A DNA stretch of 64,000 bases from Phycisphaerales bacterium (GTDB lineage: Bacteria; Planctomycetota; Phycisphaerae; Phycisphaerales; UBA1924), in the NCBI GenBank assembly GCA_020853815.1, contig JADYYE010000047.1, forward strand, positions 1 through 64,000, in the 5' to 3' direction. The position numbers and the translations under genes were made by a program. Shown piece after piece: positions 27,676-36,566 of this stretch. A model generated the notes under the pieces. It was not told the origin of the DNA and searched no databases. It saw nothing but the letters and a program-made list of their open reading frames with translations. Position 1 is the first letter of the stretch, and each line of letters starts with the position of its first letter.

Positions 27676-28929
27676 ATGGACCGATACTCCGGCCTGCTCG
27701 GCATCGCGACCTTCGTGCTCATCGGCGTGGCGCTCTCCAGCGATCGCCGACGAATCCGCTGGCGCCTGGTAATTTCCGGGCTGCTGTTGCAGTTCGCGAT
27801 CGCCGCGGCGTGCCTCGGCGACTTCCTCCCCGGCGGCGGGCTGGTCGGCGTGATCGACGCGATCGCTCGCGGCTTCACGCGCGTCATCTCCTTCGCCGAC
27901 GCCGGCACGGAGTTCATCTTCGGCAAGCTGGGCGACGCGGGCGGCTCGTGGGGATTCATCTTCGCGGTCAAGGTCATGCCCGTCATCATCTTCTTCGCCG
28001 CGCTGATGAGCGTGCTCTATCACCTGCGCGTGATGCAGGTGGTCGTCGCGGGTGTCGCGTGGGTGCTCCGCCGTGCCCTTGGCGTCACCGGCGCGGAGGC
28101 GATCAGCGCCGCCGCCAACATCTTCGTGGGCCAGACCGAAGCGCCGCTCATGGTCCGCCCATACATCGCCGGCATGACGAAATCACAGCTCATGGCGATC
28201 ATGACCGGCGGGTTTGCGACGATCGCCGGGAGCGTGATGGCGGCGTACGTGGGCCTTCTCGGCGGCGAGACCGACGAGGGACGCGTCCTCTTCGCCAAGC
28301 ACCTCCTCACGGCGAGCGTCATGTCGGCGCCGGCGGGGCTGGTGATGGCCAAGCTGATGTTCCCCGAGAGCGAAACGCCCCGCGATGAATCGCTGGGATC
28401 GTTGCTCAAGGCCGAGCGGACCAGCGCGAACGTGATCGACGCGGCGGTGGTCGGTGCGGGGGACGGATTGAAGCTGGCGCTGAACGTGGCGGCGATGCTG
28501 GTGGCGTTCGTGGCGTTGATCGCGCTGATCGACTGGCCCCTGCGGCAGATCGGCGACGGGTGGAGCCTCTCGCGCGCGCTGGGCGTGGTGTTCCGACCGG
28601 CGGCGTGGCTGATGGGCGTGCCCTGGGAAGAGAGCGGGAAGTTCGGCTCGCTCCTTGGCACGCAGGTGATCGCGACCGAGTTCAAAGCGTACCTGGACCT
28701 TTCGAAGCACATCGCGGACGGCACGATGAGCGGCCGCGCGTGCCAGATCGGGACGTACGCGCTCTGCGGCTTTGCAAACATCCCGTCGATCGGGATTCAG
28801 ATCGGCGGGCTTTCGGCGATGGCGCCGGAGCGCCGCCAGGACCTGGTGAGGCTGGCGCCGCGTGCGATGTTGGCGGGCGCGCTGGCGTGCTGGATGACGG
28901 GGTCGATCGCGGGCGTGTTCATCGGCTGA
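27676..28929 (+). CDS. NupC-type concentrative nucleoside transporter
   Basis: This 417-residue membrane protein matches the CNT family: ANIFVGQTEAPLMVRPY at about 153-169 is the nucleoside-binding signature with the Gln-Thr-Glu motif, and TYALCGFANIPSIGIQIGG near 365 is the second, with Asn and Ser. About eight to ten helices surround re-entrant loops. It would import nucleosides with H+ or Na+. The start lies just after two heptamer arrays. It stands alone between mreD and a convergent kinase, so no salvage operon is visible. Confidence 0.92.
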   Translation: MDRYSGLLGIATFVLIGVALSSDRRRIRWRLVISGLLLQFAIAAACLGDFLPGGGLVGVIDAIARGFTRVISFADAGTEFIFGKLGDAGGSWGFIFAVKVMPVIIFFAALMSVLYHLRVMQVVVAGVAWVLRRALGVTGAEAISAAANIFVGQTEAPLMVRPYIAGMTKSQLMAIMTGGFATIAGSVMAAYVGLLGGETDEGRVLFAKHLLTASVMSAPAGLVMAKLMFPESETPRDESLGSLLKAERTSANVIDAAVVGAGDGLKLALNVAAMLVAFVALIALIDWPLRQIGDGWSLSRALGVVFRPAAWLMGVPWEESGKFGSLLGTQVIATEFKAYLDLSKHIADGTMSGRACQIGTYALCGFANIPSIGIQIGGLSAMAPERRQDLVRLAPRAMLAGALACWMTGSIAGVFIG

Positions 28930-28940
28930 GCGCGCGGGCG

Positions 28941-31607
28941 TCAGCGCACGATCGTGGGCTTGCCGAGCGTCGCCGAGAGCGCGGCGCCGATCGTCGCCAG
29001 CGCCATGAACCCGGCGGGAAGCCACGCCAGCGAGCCGATCGGCCCGGTGAAATCAAAGCCAACCATGAAGGCGTTGGCGACGCCCGCGGCGGTGAAGGCC
29101 GCGATGCACGCCACCAGGCCGATCGGCAGCATGAACCACGCCATCGTCACGATGAGCGCCAGTTCGATCAGCGAATCGAGTGTGCGGCTCTGGAATGACT
29201 CGAACGAGAGAAGGGCGCCGACGCAGGCCAGGGCGACAAACGCGAGCCAGCGCCGGCGCGTGGCCATGAGCGCGACCGAAACGATGAGGAGCGCGCCGTT
29301 GCTTCGCATGACGGCGTAGATGATGTTCCCCAGCACGCGCGAGACGCCGGCGCCGGGGCCGTCGATGAGCGCGCGCGTGCCGCCCACCGCGAAGAGCGCC
29401 GGCGGCTCGGCGCTGGAGAGACGAGCGCCCCACATCGCCGCGGCGGTCAGCGCCGCGAGCGTCGTGCCCACGCCCAGCCCGATTAGCACATGGCGCCCCA
29501 CCAAGGGGTCGGTGAACCCGCCCCGGAGCAGGCGCGTCCACGACACCAGCGAACCCGGGAACACGCGCCGCGCCGCCGGCTCGAACGCGATGTAATAAAG
29601 CCACAGCGACATCCCCGCCCACAGCGCCGTCGAGAGCAGCTCGCCGTTGAAGAAGATCGCCGAGGCGTCGGGCGCGGCGTCGGCGCGGACCACCACCATC
29701 ACGCCCGCCAGGAGCAGCATCCCGATCGCGGCCCGCATCGCACCCCGCCGATCGGCGCGCCCGGCCCGGAGGTTCAGGATCGCAAACACGATGCACGTCA
29801 CGCTGAAGACCAGGATGCCGCCCAGCGCGCCGAGCGAAAAGATCGACGAGGCGGGCGCGCCCTTGGGAAGTTCCGCGCTCGGCGCGGGCTCCCACGCGTA
29901 CTCCGCCGTGAAATACGCGAGCTTGGAATCGACGCTCCCGATATGCACCAGCACCGGCTCGCCGGGAAACTCGGCCAGCGTGCCGCGGAATGCCGCCAGA
30001 TGATCGACGCTGATGGGTGGGCGACGCGTGGGGGCGACGCTCTCGAAGCGTGAAGGATCGAGCTCGGCCAGGGCGAACGCGGCGCCGGGATCGACCGGGC
30101 GTGGCGCCGTCCCTCCGGGAGCGCGCCCGCGCGGCGGCACGGCGATCAACCGCTCCAACCGCCCGCGCGTGTCGGTTCGGATGTACACCTCGCCGAGGCG
30201 CGACGGGAATGGATCGATCTCGAAGACGCGGTGTTCGCCGTCGGCGGGTTCGAGCGCGCCGGGCGACGCACGCAGCCAGAACCAGAACGGGCCGGGGCGC
30301 CGGTCAACGGCGCGCGCGCCGTCAGTGGAGACCGGGCGGCGGAGGAACGCGTCGCGCGGCTCGAAGCGCCGCACGACGTAGGGAAGCGATTGGTCGTGGC
30401 CGAGCGCGCGAATCGTCTCCAAAGCCCGATCGGCCAGGACATCCAGCGACTTTTCCGGGCGCGCGTGGGCCAGCAGGGAGCGGCTCGACGAAAAAAAGAT
30501 CGCCGCCACCGACATGACGAGGACGACCGCCGCGACCAGCCACGCTTTGGCGTGCGGCCAGCGATCGCTGGAGCCCGAGGCGGCGACGAGTTCGGGTGAT
30601 GGCGTCTCGCCCGCGGCCAGCGCTGCCGCCAATGGATCGCCCCCCGGCAACGCCGCGGCGATCGCGAGCGCCGAGCCCGGGCGCTGGTTCGGGTCGTGCT
30701 CAAGACAGTGGAGGATCACGCGCTCCACGGCGGGATCAAGATCGCGGACGAGCGAACTTGGGTCCGCGGGGCGCGTCTGCGACTGGTGCAGGCGCGAGAG
30801 TTCGTCGATGGAGGCGGCGTGGATCGCGGGCCTGCCGGTGAAAAGCTCGTACAGGACCAGGCCGAGAGAGTAGAGATCGCTGCGGCGCGTCACCTCGCGC
30901 CCTTCGAGCTGTTCCGGGGCCATGTACGCGGGCGTGCCGGCGCGGATGGAGGCGGCGTCGGTGAAGTCCTGCAGCAGGCCGGCGACGCCGAAGTCGGTGA
31001 GGCGGACGTTGCCGCGCCCGTCGAGCATGACGTTGGCGGGCTTGAGATCGCGATGGATCACGCCCTGCTCGTGGGCGGCGGCGAGCGCGAAGCAGAGCTG
31101 TCGCGCGATCTGGACCGATTTTTCGTGGGAAGGACGCCCGAGGCGGCGGAGCACGGAGGCGAGGTCCTCGCCGTCGATGTACTCCATGCAGAGGAAGGTC
31201 ACCGGCGAGCCATCGGGCCCGGCGGCCTGCGCGATGTCAAAGACGCGGCAGACGTTGGGGTGCGAGACCTGGCGCGTGAGGCGGACCTCGGAGCGGAGAC
31301 GATCGAGTCGGACCGGGTCAGCGGCGTAGTGCGCCGGGAGAAGCTTGATCGCGACGGAGGTGCTGAGCTGGAGGTCGTCGGCGCGCCAGACCTCGCCCAT
31401 GCCGCCCGCGCCCAGGCGATTCACGATGCGATATCGCTCGGCGATCAGCACGCCCGGCGCGAGAGAAGGTTGCCCAGGCGACGCGCCGGGCGACACGATG
31501 GTCGCGGCCCGGGCGATGGATGCGTGCGCGTGCGAGGGCTTCGAGCCGCCGGCGCCGGGCGTTGTCAGTGTTGGATCATCGCCGGGTTGGCTCGGGCGCT
31601 CGGGCAC
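28941..31607 (-). CDS. Serine/threonine protein kinase with C-terminal membrane domain
   Basis: This 888-residue protein has a Pknb-like kinase domain at about 60-330. RLGAGGMGEVWRA is the glycine loop, VAIKLL holds the lysine, and HRDLKPANVML, DFGVA and GTPAYMAPEQL are the catalytic, metal and activation motifs, all intact. A membrane helix at about 405-425 separates it from a periplasmic region, and the last 280 residues hold about seven further helices, so the output side includes a large polytopic domain of unknown role. I chose GTG 31607; no better ATG exists in frame near the domain. It converges with the transporter, ending 12 bases away. Confidence 0.88.
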   Translation of the reverse strand: MPERPSQPGDDPTLTTPGAGGSKPSHAHASIARAATIVSPGASPGQPSLAPGVLIAERYRIVNRLGAGGMGEVWRADDLQLSTSVAIKLLPAHYAADPVRLDRLRSEVRLTRQVSHPNVCRVFDIAQAAGPDGSPVTFLCMEYIDGEDLASVLRRLGRPSHEKSVQIARQLCFALAAAHEQGVIHRDLKPANVMLDGRGNVRLTDFGVAGLLQDFTDAASIRAGTPAYMAPEQLEGREVTRRSDLYSLGLVLYELFTGRPAIHAASIDELSRLHQSQTRPADPSSLVRDLDPAVERVILHCLEHDPNQRPGSALAIAAALPGGDPLAAALAAGETPSPELVAASGSSDRWPHAKAWLVAAVVLVMSVAAIFFSSSRSLLAHARPEKSLDVLADRALETIRALGHDQSLPYVVRRFEPRDAFLRRPVSTDGARAVDRRPGPFWFWLRASPGALEPADGEHRVFEIDPFPSRLGEVYIRTDTRGRLERLIAVPPRGRAPGGTAPRPVDPGAAFALAELDPSRFESVAPTRRPPISVDHLAAFRGTLAEFPGEPVLVHIGSVDSKLAYFTAEYAWEPAPSAELPKGAPASSIFSLGALGGILVFSVTCIVFAILNLRAGRADRRGAMRAAIGMLLLAGVMVVVRADAAPDASAIFFNGELLSTALWAGMSLWLYYIAFEPAARRVFPGSLVSWTRLLRGGFTDPLVGRHVLIGLGVGTTLAALTAAAMWGARLSSAEPPALFAVGGTRALIDGPGAGVSRVLGNIIYAVMRSNGALLIVSVALMATRRRWLAFVALACVGALLSFESFQSRTLDSLIELALIVTMAWFMLPIGLVACIAAFTAAGVANAFMVGFDFTGPIGSLAWLPAGFMALATIGAALSATLGKPTIVR

Positions 31608-31636
31608 GCGCGGAGCATAACACAGGCGGAACGAGA

Positions 31637-31672
31637 ATGGCCCGCGTCGTCGGGTCGGACGGCACGGGCCAT
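31637..31672 (-). terminator. Hairpin terminator after the first sorted secreted protein
   Basis: A 15-bp stem with one wobble and one mismatch (31637-31651 with 31658-31672) is followed on the minus strand by TCTCGTT. A near-identical hairpin follows the paralogue at 32657. Confidence 0.7.
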
Positions 31673-31752
31673 GAGAGAGAGAATGAGGAGAGATTGCTGC
31701 TGTGTGGTTGGACTCCTTGAACAGGCGAAAGTTTCCGGGATCGTGGTGAAGA

Positions 31753-32409
31753 TCAGCGTTTGCGGCGGAGGGCGGCCAGACCGCCGAGCAGGGCGAGGGA
31801 GGCGGCGCCGGGGGCGGGGACGATGTCGAACTCCATGCGGTCGAAGCGGACGTCGAAGTCGGGACCGAAGTAGGTGACGGACTGGGCGACGCCGGAGAAC
31901 GGGATGGTGGCGAGCTTCCAGGTGTTGAAGGTGCCGTTGGGATCGCCGCCGTTGGTCTGGGCGTTGGGGTTGATGGTGAGCGAGCCGAGGTTGAGGCCCG
32001 TGCCGCTGGGGCCGGACCAGACATCGATCTGGCAGGACTGCTTGGCGGAGTAGAAGGAGGACCACTGGCCGTTGAATCCGGCGGGGACGTTGATGATGCC
32101 GAAGGCGACGCCGGTGATGTTGGCGAAGTACATGGAGCCCATGCCGTCGGGTTCCCATGCGGTGTCGCCCCAGAAGCCGACGTTGGAGGTGATATCGGAG
32201 TCGTTTCCGGCGAAGAAGCCCGGGTCGAAGAAGACGCCGGAGTTGTTGATGGCGCTGCCCATGGAGCCGGTGCCGCCGGCGTAGGCGTTGAGGATCAGCT
32301 CGGTGTCCTGGAAGCCTTCGAAGGAGAAGGTGGTGGCGGCGCGTGCAGCCGAAGGAAGGACGGATGCGGCGAGGGCGGCGGCGAGAACGAGCGAAGCGGT
32401 GCGGTGCAT
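31753..32409 (-). CDS. Secreted protein with PEP-CTERM-like sorting tail (copy 1)
   Basis: This 218-residue protein has a signal peptide (ending SAARA, residues 1-24), a beta-rich domain (FSFEGFQDTELILNAYAGG; GNDSDITSNVGFWGDTAWEP) and a C-terminal tail VPAPGAASLALLGG...RRKR: a Pro-containing motif, a short hydrophobic helix and a basic end. This is the layout of PEP-CTERM sorting signals, with PAP for PEP. An exosortase would cleave and attach such proteins, but none is in the window. AGGAG 8 bases before the ATG supports the start. The paralogue at 32833 is about 60% identical by eye, with the same leader and terminator. Confidence 0.82.
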   Translation of the reverse strand: MHRTASLVLAAALAASVLPSAARAATTFSFEGFQDTELILNAYAGGTGSMGSAINNSGVFFDPGFFAGNDSDITSNVGFWGDTAWEPDGMGSMYFANITGVAFGIINVPAGFNGQWSSFYSAKQSCQIDVWSGPSGTGLNLGSLTINPNAQTNGGDPNGTFNTWKLATIPFSGVAQSVTYFGPDFDVRFDRMEFDIVPAPGAASLALLGGLAALRRKR

Positions 32410-32450
32410 GACTGGAACTCCTGGTGGGAACGGGTGTTTCGTGTTTGCGT

Positions 32451-32466
32451 GCCGCAGTGTTGCGGC
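32451..32466 (-). promoter_or_regulatory. Conserved leader hairpin of copy 1
   Basis: GCCGCA-GTGT-TGCGGC forms a 6-bp hairpin 42-57 bases upstream of the ATG. It is followed on the plus strand by GGGAAAGCGACA, and the same arrangement occurs before copy 2. It could be a leader RNA structure or an operator; it may also simply reflect the duplication. Confidence 0.45.
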
Positions 32467-32513
32467 AGTGGGAAAGCGACATGCGTGAGAGAGAATCACG
32501 GAGAGAATGAAAG

Positions 32514-32545
32514 GAAGTGGCGAAGTGGCGAAGTGGCGAAGTGGA
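32514..32545. repeat. 8-bp tandem array (GAAGTGGC)4
   Basis: Three perfect copies of GAAGTGGC and a fourth ending in A lie between the two paralogues. The unit resembles the AAGTGGTC array at 7861. Confidence 0.9.
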
Positions 32546-32656
32546 AGGCCCCTACCCCATTGGTCACAACCCTCGTTCCGTTGCATTCTCACCACTCCCA
32601 ACTCCCCACTCCCGTTCTTGGCTCCCGCGACTCAAGATCCACGGCTTGAAACAAGA

Positions 32657-32691
32657 ATGGCCCGCGTCGTCGGTTGGACGGCACGGGCCAT
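32657..32691 (-). terminator. Hairpin terminator after the second sorted secreted protein
   Basis: A 15-bp stem with one wobble and one mismatch (32657-32671 with 32677-32691) is followed on the minus strand by TCTTGTTT. It is almost the same sequence as the hairpin at 31637. Confidence 0.75.
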
Positions 32692-32832
32692 GAGAGATTC
32701 AGAGAGAAGAGAGACTGCGGCGTGTGGTTCGGTGGGATTCTCCTGCTTGAGGTGAGAGACCTTGGCGGGTGTGGTGGAGAGTTCGCTGAGCGTGTGGTGC
32801 GATTGGCGTGTGGTGGGCCGAGGTGTGGTGAG

Positions 32833-33462
32833 TTATCGTTTGCGGCGGAGGGCAGCCAGACCGCCGAGCAGGGCGATGGAGGCGGCGCCGGGCGCGGGGA
32901 CCTTGCCGAAATCCATGTGGTCGAAGCGAACGTCGAAAGACGGGCCGTTGTAGGTGACGGACATGGCGGTGCCGGAGAAGGGGATGGTGGCGACCTTCCA
33001 GGTGTTGAAGGTGCCGTTGGGATCACCGCCATTGATCTGGGCGTTGGGGTTGATGACGGTCCAGCCGAGGAGCGAGCCGGTGCCGCCCGGTCCGCTCCAG
33101 ACATCGATGCGGCACTGGGCTTTGGCGGCGTAGGAGGTTGACCACTGGCCGGTGAAGCCGGCGGGGACATCGATGACGCCCCAGTTGGCGGGCGAGAGGA
33201 CGTACATGGTGCCCATGCCGTCGGGCTCGTAGGCGGTGTCGCCCCAGTAGCCGACGTTGGCGGTGATGTCGGAGTCGTTTCCGACCTGGAAATCAGGGCT
33301 GAACATGACGCCTGAGTTGCTGATAGCGCTGCCCATGGAGCCGGTGGCGCCGTTGTAGGCCTGCAGGATCATCTCGGTGTCCTGGAAGCCTTCGAAGGAG
33401 ATGGTGGCTGCGTTGGTGGAGGCGGCGGCGAGGCAGAGAGCGAGGGCGGTGTGACGGTGCAT
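32833..33462 (-). CDS. Secreted protein with PEP-CTERM-like sorting tail (copy 2)
   Basis: This 209-residue paralogue of the neighbouring gene has a shorter signal peptide (ALALCLAAASTNA) and the same domain order: ISFEGFQDTEMILQAYNG, GNDSDITANVGYWGDTAYEP, then a VPAPGAASIALLGG...RRKR tail. AGGAG lies 8 bases before the ATG. The domain is a jelly-roll-like beta fold of unknown function. Two linked copies with separate terminators suggest recent duplication with independent expression. Cell-surface or released location is inferred from the tail. Confidence 0.82.
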   Translation of the reverse strand: MHRHTALALCLAAASTNAATISFEGFQDTEMILQAYNGATGSMGSAISNSGVMFSPDFQVGNDSDITANVGYWGDTAYEPDGMGTMYVLSPANWGVIDVPAGFTGQWSTSYAAKAQCRIDVWSGPGGTGSLLGWTVINPNAQINGGDPNGTFNTWKVATIPFSGTAMSVTYNGPSFDVRFDHMDFGKVPAPGAASIALLGGLAALRRKR

Positions 33463-33496
33463 GACGTGAACTCCTGTGTCGTTGCGTATGGCTTGT

Positions 33497-33512
33497 GCCG
33501 CGGTATTGCGGC
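33497..33512 (-). promoter_or_regulatory. Conserved leader hairpin of copy 2
   Basis: GCCGC-GGTATT-GCGGC lies 35-50 bases upstream of the ATG, followed on the plus strand by GGGGAAAGCGACA. The stem is kept while the loop differs from copy 1, which mildly favours a structured role. Confidence 0.45.
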
Positions 33513-33664
33513 GAGGGGAAAGCGACACGCGCGGGCGGGAGTCACGGGGAGAACACGAAAAGTGTTGGGTGAGCGGGGGGGACGGGGGACGCGGAACTGG
33601 CACCCGCCCGCGAGGGCGTGGGTGAATTGGCCCGAGAGGGCGTATGGCCGTCCGGGCGTTGCTG

Positions 33665-34330
33665 TTATTTGTCCGACTTGTCGCGGGCGTCGACCTGGGC
33701 GCGGACGCGCATGCGTTCGCGTTCGATGACGGGCTTCCAGCCGGAGTCGTTCTCGAGCATGACGGCGCGGTCGAGGGCGTCGAGAATGGTGTGGTCGGCG
33801 CGCCCCAGCTTGCGGGTCTGGAGCGACATGCCGCGGAGGGAGGGGAGCCAGTTGGGGTCGCGTTCGAGGGACATCATGTAATATTTGAGGGAGTCCTCGG
33901 CGTGGGAGCGCTCGCCGTAGAGGAGGCCGAGGTTTTCGTAGGGTCGGGGGTCGGCGGGCAGGCGATCGGCGGCCTGCTTGAAGGCTTCGGCGGCTTCGAG
34001 GGCCTTGCCCTGCTTCATGAAGACGAGGCCGAGGTTGTTCCAGCCGGCGCCGGCGGAGGGTTCGAGCCGGAGGGCCTCGACGTAGAGGTCCTGGGCCTCG
34101 GTGAGCTTGTTTGCGTTCTGGGCCTTCTGGGCCTCGGCGAGGAGGCGCATGGCCTCGGCGCGACGGGCGGAGGCGTCGTCCGGCGCGGGCGGCGTGGCGT
34201 GGCCGGCGCAGGCGACGAGTGAGGCGGAGGCGAGGAAGCAGGCCGCGAGCGTGGAGATCGCGACGGCGCGGCGGAAGGGGGAGCGCCGGGACAACGGGCG
34301 GACGATCACGGCGCGGGAGCGCTCCGTCAT
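33665..34330 (-). CDS. TPR lipoprotein at the end of the type II secretion operon
   Basis: This 221-residue protein starts with an ATGA overlap of the preceding gene. A signal peptide ends in a lipobox (LVAC, about residues 36-39), then about three tetratricopeptide repeats follow (AQDLYVEALRLEPSAGAGWNNLGLVF; SLKYYMMSLERDPNWLPSL). TPR lipoproteins such as PilF/PilW assist assembly of secretin rings at the outer membrane. The position as last gene of a pseudopilus operon and the overlap make a pilotin-like role attractive, but that is inference. No catalytic motif is present. Confidence 0.8.
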   Translation of the reverse strand: MTERSRAVIVRPLSRRSPFRRAVAISTLAACFLASASLVACAGHATPPAPDDASARRAEAMRLLAEAQKAQNANKLTEAQDLYVEALRLEPSAGAGWNNLGLVFMKQGKALEAAEAFKQAADRLPADPRPYENLGLLYGERSHAEDSLKYYMMSLERDPNWLPSLRGMSLQTRKLGRADHTILDALDRAVMLENDSGWKPVIERERMRVRAQVDARDKSDK

Positions 34331-34923
34331 GGATTGACCCTTTCCCAACGCGAGAACTGCACGGAGCTGAGGTTCCATTGGTCTTGTTCGATCCTGAGCG
34401 TGAGGGCGTGGAGATCGAGGCCCGGGATTTCCTCGAGCGAGAGGTCGATCCAGCGGAGCAGGGCCGCGAGGTCCGGGTCTTTGACGTTGGTGAAGGACGT
34501 GATGACGCGCTTGGTGGGCTGGCCGGCGCGGGGTGTGTCGCGGGTGGTGGGGACGCCGGGGGAATTGACGAGGCCGGCCTGGCTGGCCTGGGCCTGGATT
34601 CGGCTGCCCAGGGTGGTGATGGAGTCGCCGGCCTTGGGGCCCTGGTCGCCTGAGGCGCGGGCGGCGACTTCGCGCCAGCGCGTACCGAGCTCGATGAAGC
34701 GTTGGCGCTGATCGGCGGCGTTGCCGAGCTGCGTTTTCGCGGCGTTGAGGCGTCCCCAGGCCAGGAGCAGCGCGCCGGCGGCGACGATCAGGAGGACGCA
34801 GGCGAGTGCGACGAGGTGGATGGGCCGGTTGGCGCGTTCGGTGCGCGCGGCGCGGGCGGCCATGATGGCGCGACGCTCGTCGGCGCTGAGTTCGCTCTGG
34901 TTCAGGGCGGCGGCGTTGGTCAC
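34327..34923 (-). CDS. GspM-like type II secretion protein
   Basis: This 198-residue protein has a single membrane helix at about 38-58 and a periplasmic part of about 130 residues (DPDLAALLRWIDLSLEEIPGL; ALTLRIEQDQWNLSSVQF) with the ferredoxin-like pattern of GspM/PilO. It starts at GTG, overlapping the TGA of the upstream gene, with GGAGGG 8 bases before. GspM pairs with GspL in the inner-membrane platform. Sequence likeness is low, so the call depends on topology, size and order within the operon. Confidence 0.7.
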   Translation of the reverse strand: MTNAAALNQSELSADERRAIMAARAARTERANRPIHLVALACVLLIVAAGALLLAWGRLNAAKTQLGNAADQRQRFIELGTRWREVAARASGDQGPKAGDSITTLGSRIQAQASQAGLVNSPGVPTTRDTPRAGQPTKRVITSFTNVKDPDLAALLRWIDLSLEEIPGLDLHALTLRIEQDQWNLSSVQFSRWERVNP

Positions 34924-36566
34924 GAGGTCTTCCCTCCAGTGGAGGGCTTGGCGGGGACGGCCCACTTGGCGGTGAACTCGCAGCGCACGCGAGAGGACGG
35001 CGAGGGAGTCGTGGGCGTGGGCGTTCCTCGATTCACGGGCGCGCTGATCTCTTCACGGAACTGGCGCGTCCAGGCGCCCAGGGCCGAGCCGCCCACGCGC
35101 GAGAGGGCGTCGTAGAGCTCTTCGGCGCGTGCGAGGTCGGCGACGATGACGACGACCTTGGCGCCGGTGACGGGGGTCATCGAGACTTCGGTGAGTTCGA
35201 CGTCTTCGATGCCGACGACGAGGCTGATGGTTTCGAGCTCCTCGCGGACGGGCATGGTGGCCTCGGCGGCCTCCGGGGGCGCGAGTTCCTTTTCGCGTTT
35301 GGCGATCTCGGCGTGGAGATAGTCGAGTTCGAGGCCGGGGACGGGCGCGGTGGGGAGCTTGAGCGTGGCGAGTTCATCGCGCCAGGACTTGTCGAGGGCG
35401 GTGGCCTGGCCGGTGAGGAGGGAGGCGTGCTGTCCGACGCGGTATGCGGCCACGCCAAGTGCGGCGGCGAGCGCGGCGACGGCGCCGGCGGCCCAGAAGT
35501 AGAGGCGGCGATGGTGGCGGCCGGGGCGTGCGGAGAGAGAGGGCAGGCCGCCCGTGCCGCGGGTGGCGATGGACTCGGTGGGGTCGTGCCCGGCTTCGCG
35601 GGCGTGGTCGATGGCGGCGGCGCAACGCGAGAGGGTGGCGCCGATGGGATCGGGATCGACCGCGAGGTCGACGGCGGCGCCGGGCCAGGCGCGGCCGATG
35701 GCGGCGCCGAAAGAGGCGGAGGTGTCGCCTTCGGGGTCGGGTTCTGGGATGACGACGATGACGCGCGAGGGGCTGAGGCCGAGCTGGGCGGCCCAGGCGA
35801 GCCAGTCGGCGGCGAGGCGCGAGGCGTCGCTCTCATGGAGCTTGGGGGCGTTGGCGTTTCCGGCGGCGACGCGGGACGAGCCGCCCGCGAGCAACTCTCC
35901 GTGGCGCGACCAGACCCAGTGGAGGCGGGGCGCGGCGGCGGGCTCGATGAGCACGATGCCGGTGGTGATGGTGGCGCTGGAATCCGAGGGGGAGGTTCCG
36001 GCGGCGGGGTCCCAGGCGCGGGCCATGGCGTGCCAGAGCGAGCAGGCGGCGCCGACGCCCAGGCCGCGGGCGTCGAGCGCGTCGACGAGGAGTCGGCCCG
36101 CGATGTCGGAGCCTGCGAGGACGCCCATGCGACGCCGGAGGGCGGCGGTCGGCTGAGATTTTTTCGCTGTGCGGGGGCTTGGGGTGTCGGGGGCGAGGGG
36201 TTGAAGAGCCGACTCCATGGGGTTGGAGGCGTAGACGGAGAGGACGCCGGCGGCGCCATCGGCGCCTTGGAGGGCGGAGCCGGCCAGGGCCATGGCACGG
36301 ACGACGGAGGGATCGGCGCTGGGCGTGTTGACCCAGGCGCAGGTGAGTCCCTCGGTGTCGAGGCAGAGGAGATCGAGGGCGCGATCTTTGGGAGAGTCTT
36401 TCGGGAGGTGCTCGCCGAGCCAGAGGGCGGCGGCGGACATGTCGAGCTGGTCCGAGCCGGTGGCGGGGAGCTCGAAGAGTTCGTCGGAGCGCTGACCGAC
36501 GAGGCGCACTTGGCGCGTGACAATGCCGCGTTCGGCCCGTTGAAGATACGCGACGCGCGAGCTCAC
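34920..36566 (-). CDS. GspL-like type II secretion protein
   Basis: This 548-residue protein has a cytoplasmic actin-like region (about 1-345), one membrane helix near 380-400 (YFWAAGAVAALAAALGVAAY) and a periplasmic coiled-coil plus ferredoxin-like end, the GspL/PilM-PilN layout in one chain. It uses GTG overlapping the upstream TGA and overlaps the GspM-like gene in the same way. It would bind the secretion ATPase GspE, which is not in this window. The length exceeds the usual 400 residues, mostly in the cytoplasmic half. Confidence 0.7.
   Translation of the reverse strand: MSSRVAYLQRAERGIVTRQVRLVGQRSDELFELPATGSDQLDMSAAALWLGEHLPKDSPKDRALDLLCLDTEGLTCAWVNTPSADPSVVRAMALAGSALQGADGAAGVLSVYASNPMESALQPLAPDTPSPRTAKKSQPTAALRRRMGVLAGSDIAGRLLVDALDARGLGVGAACSLWHAMARAWDPAAGTSPSDSSATITTGIVLIEPAAAPRLHWVWSRHGELLAGGSSRVAAGNANAPKLHESDASRLAADWLAWAAQLGLSPSRVIVVIPEPDPEGDTSASFGAAIGRAWPGAAVDLAVDPDPIGATLSRCAAAIDHAREAGHDPTESIATRGTGGLPSLSARPGRHHRRLYFWAAGAVAALAAALGVAAYRVGQHASLLTGQATALDKSWRDELATLKLPTAPVPGLELDYLHAEIAKREKELAPPEAAEATMPVREELETISLVVGIEDVELTEVSMTPVTGAKVVVIVADLARAEELYDALSRVGGSALGAWTRQFREEISAPVNRGTPTPTTPSPSSRVRCEFTAKWAVPAKPSTGGKTS

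Larger units (their letters stand above)
32410..32832. other. Intergenic region between the sorted-protein paralogues, 423 bases
   Basis: No gene is supported. The stretch holds the conserved leader hairpin of copy 1, an 8-bp tandem array (32514-32545), a C-rich run near 32590-32625 and the terminator of copy 2 (32657-32691). Confidence 0.7.
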
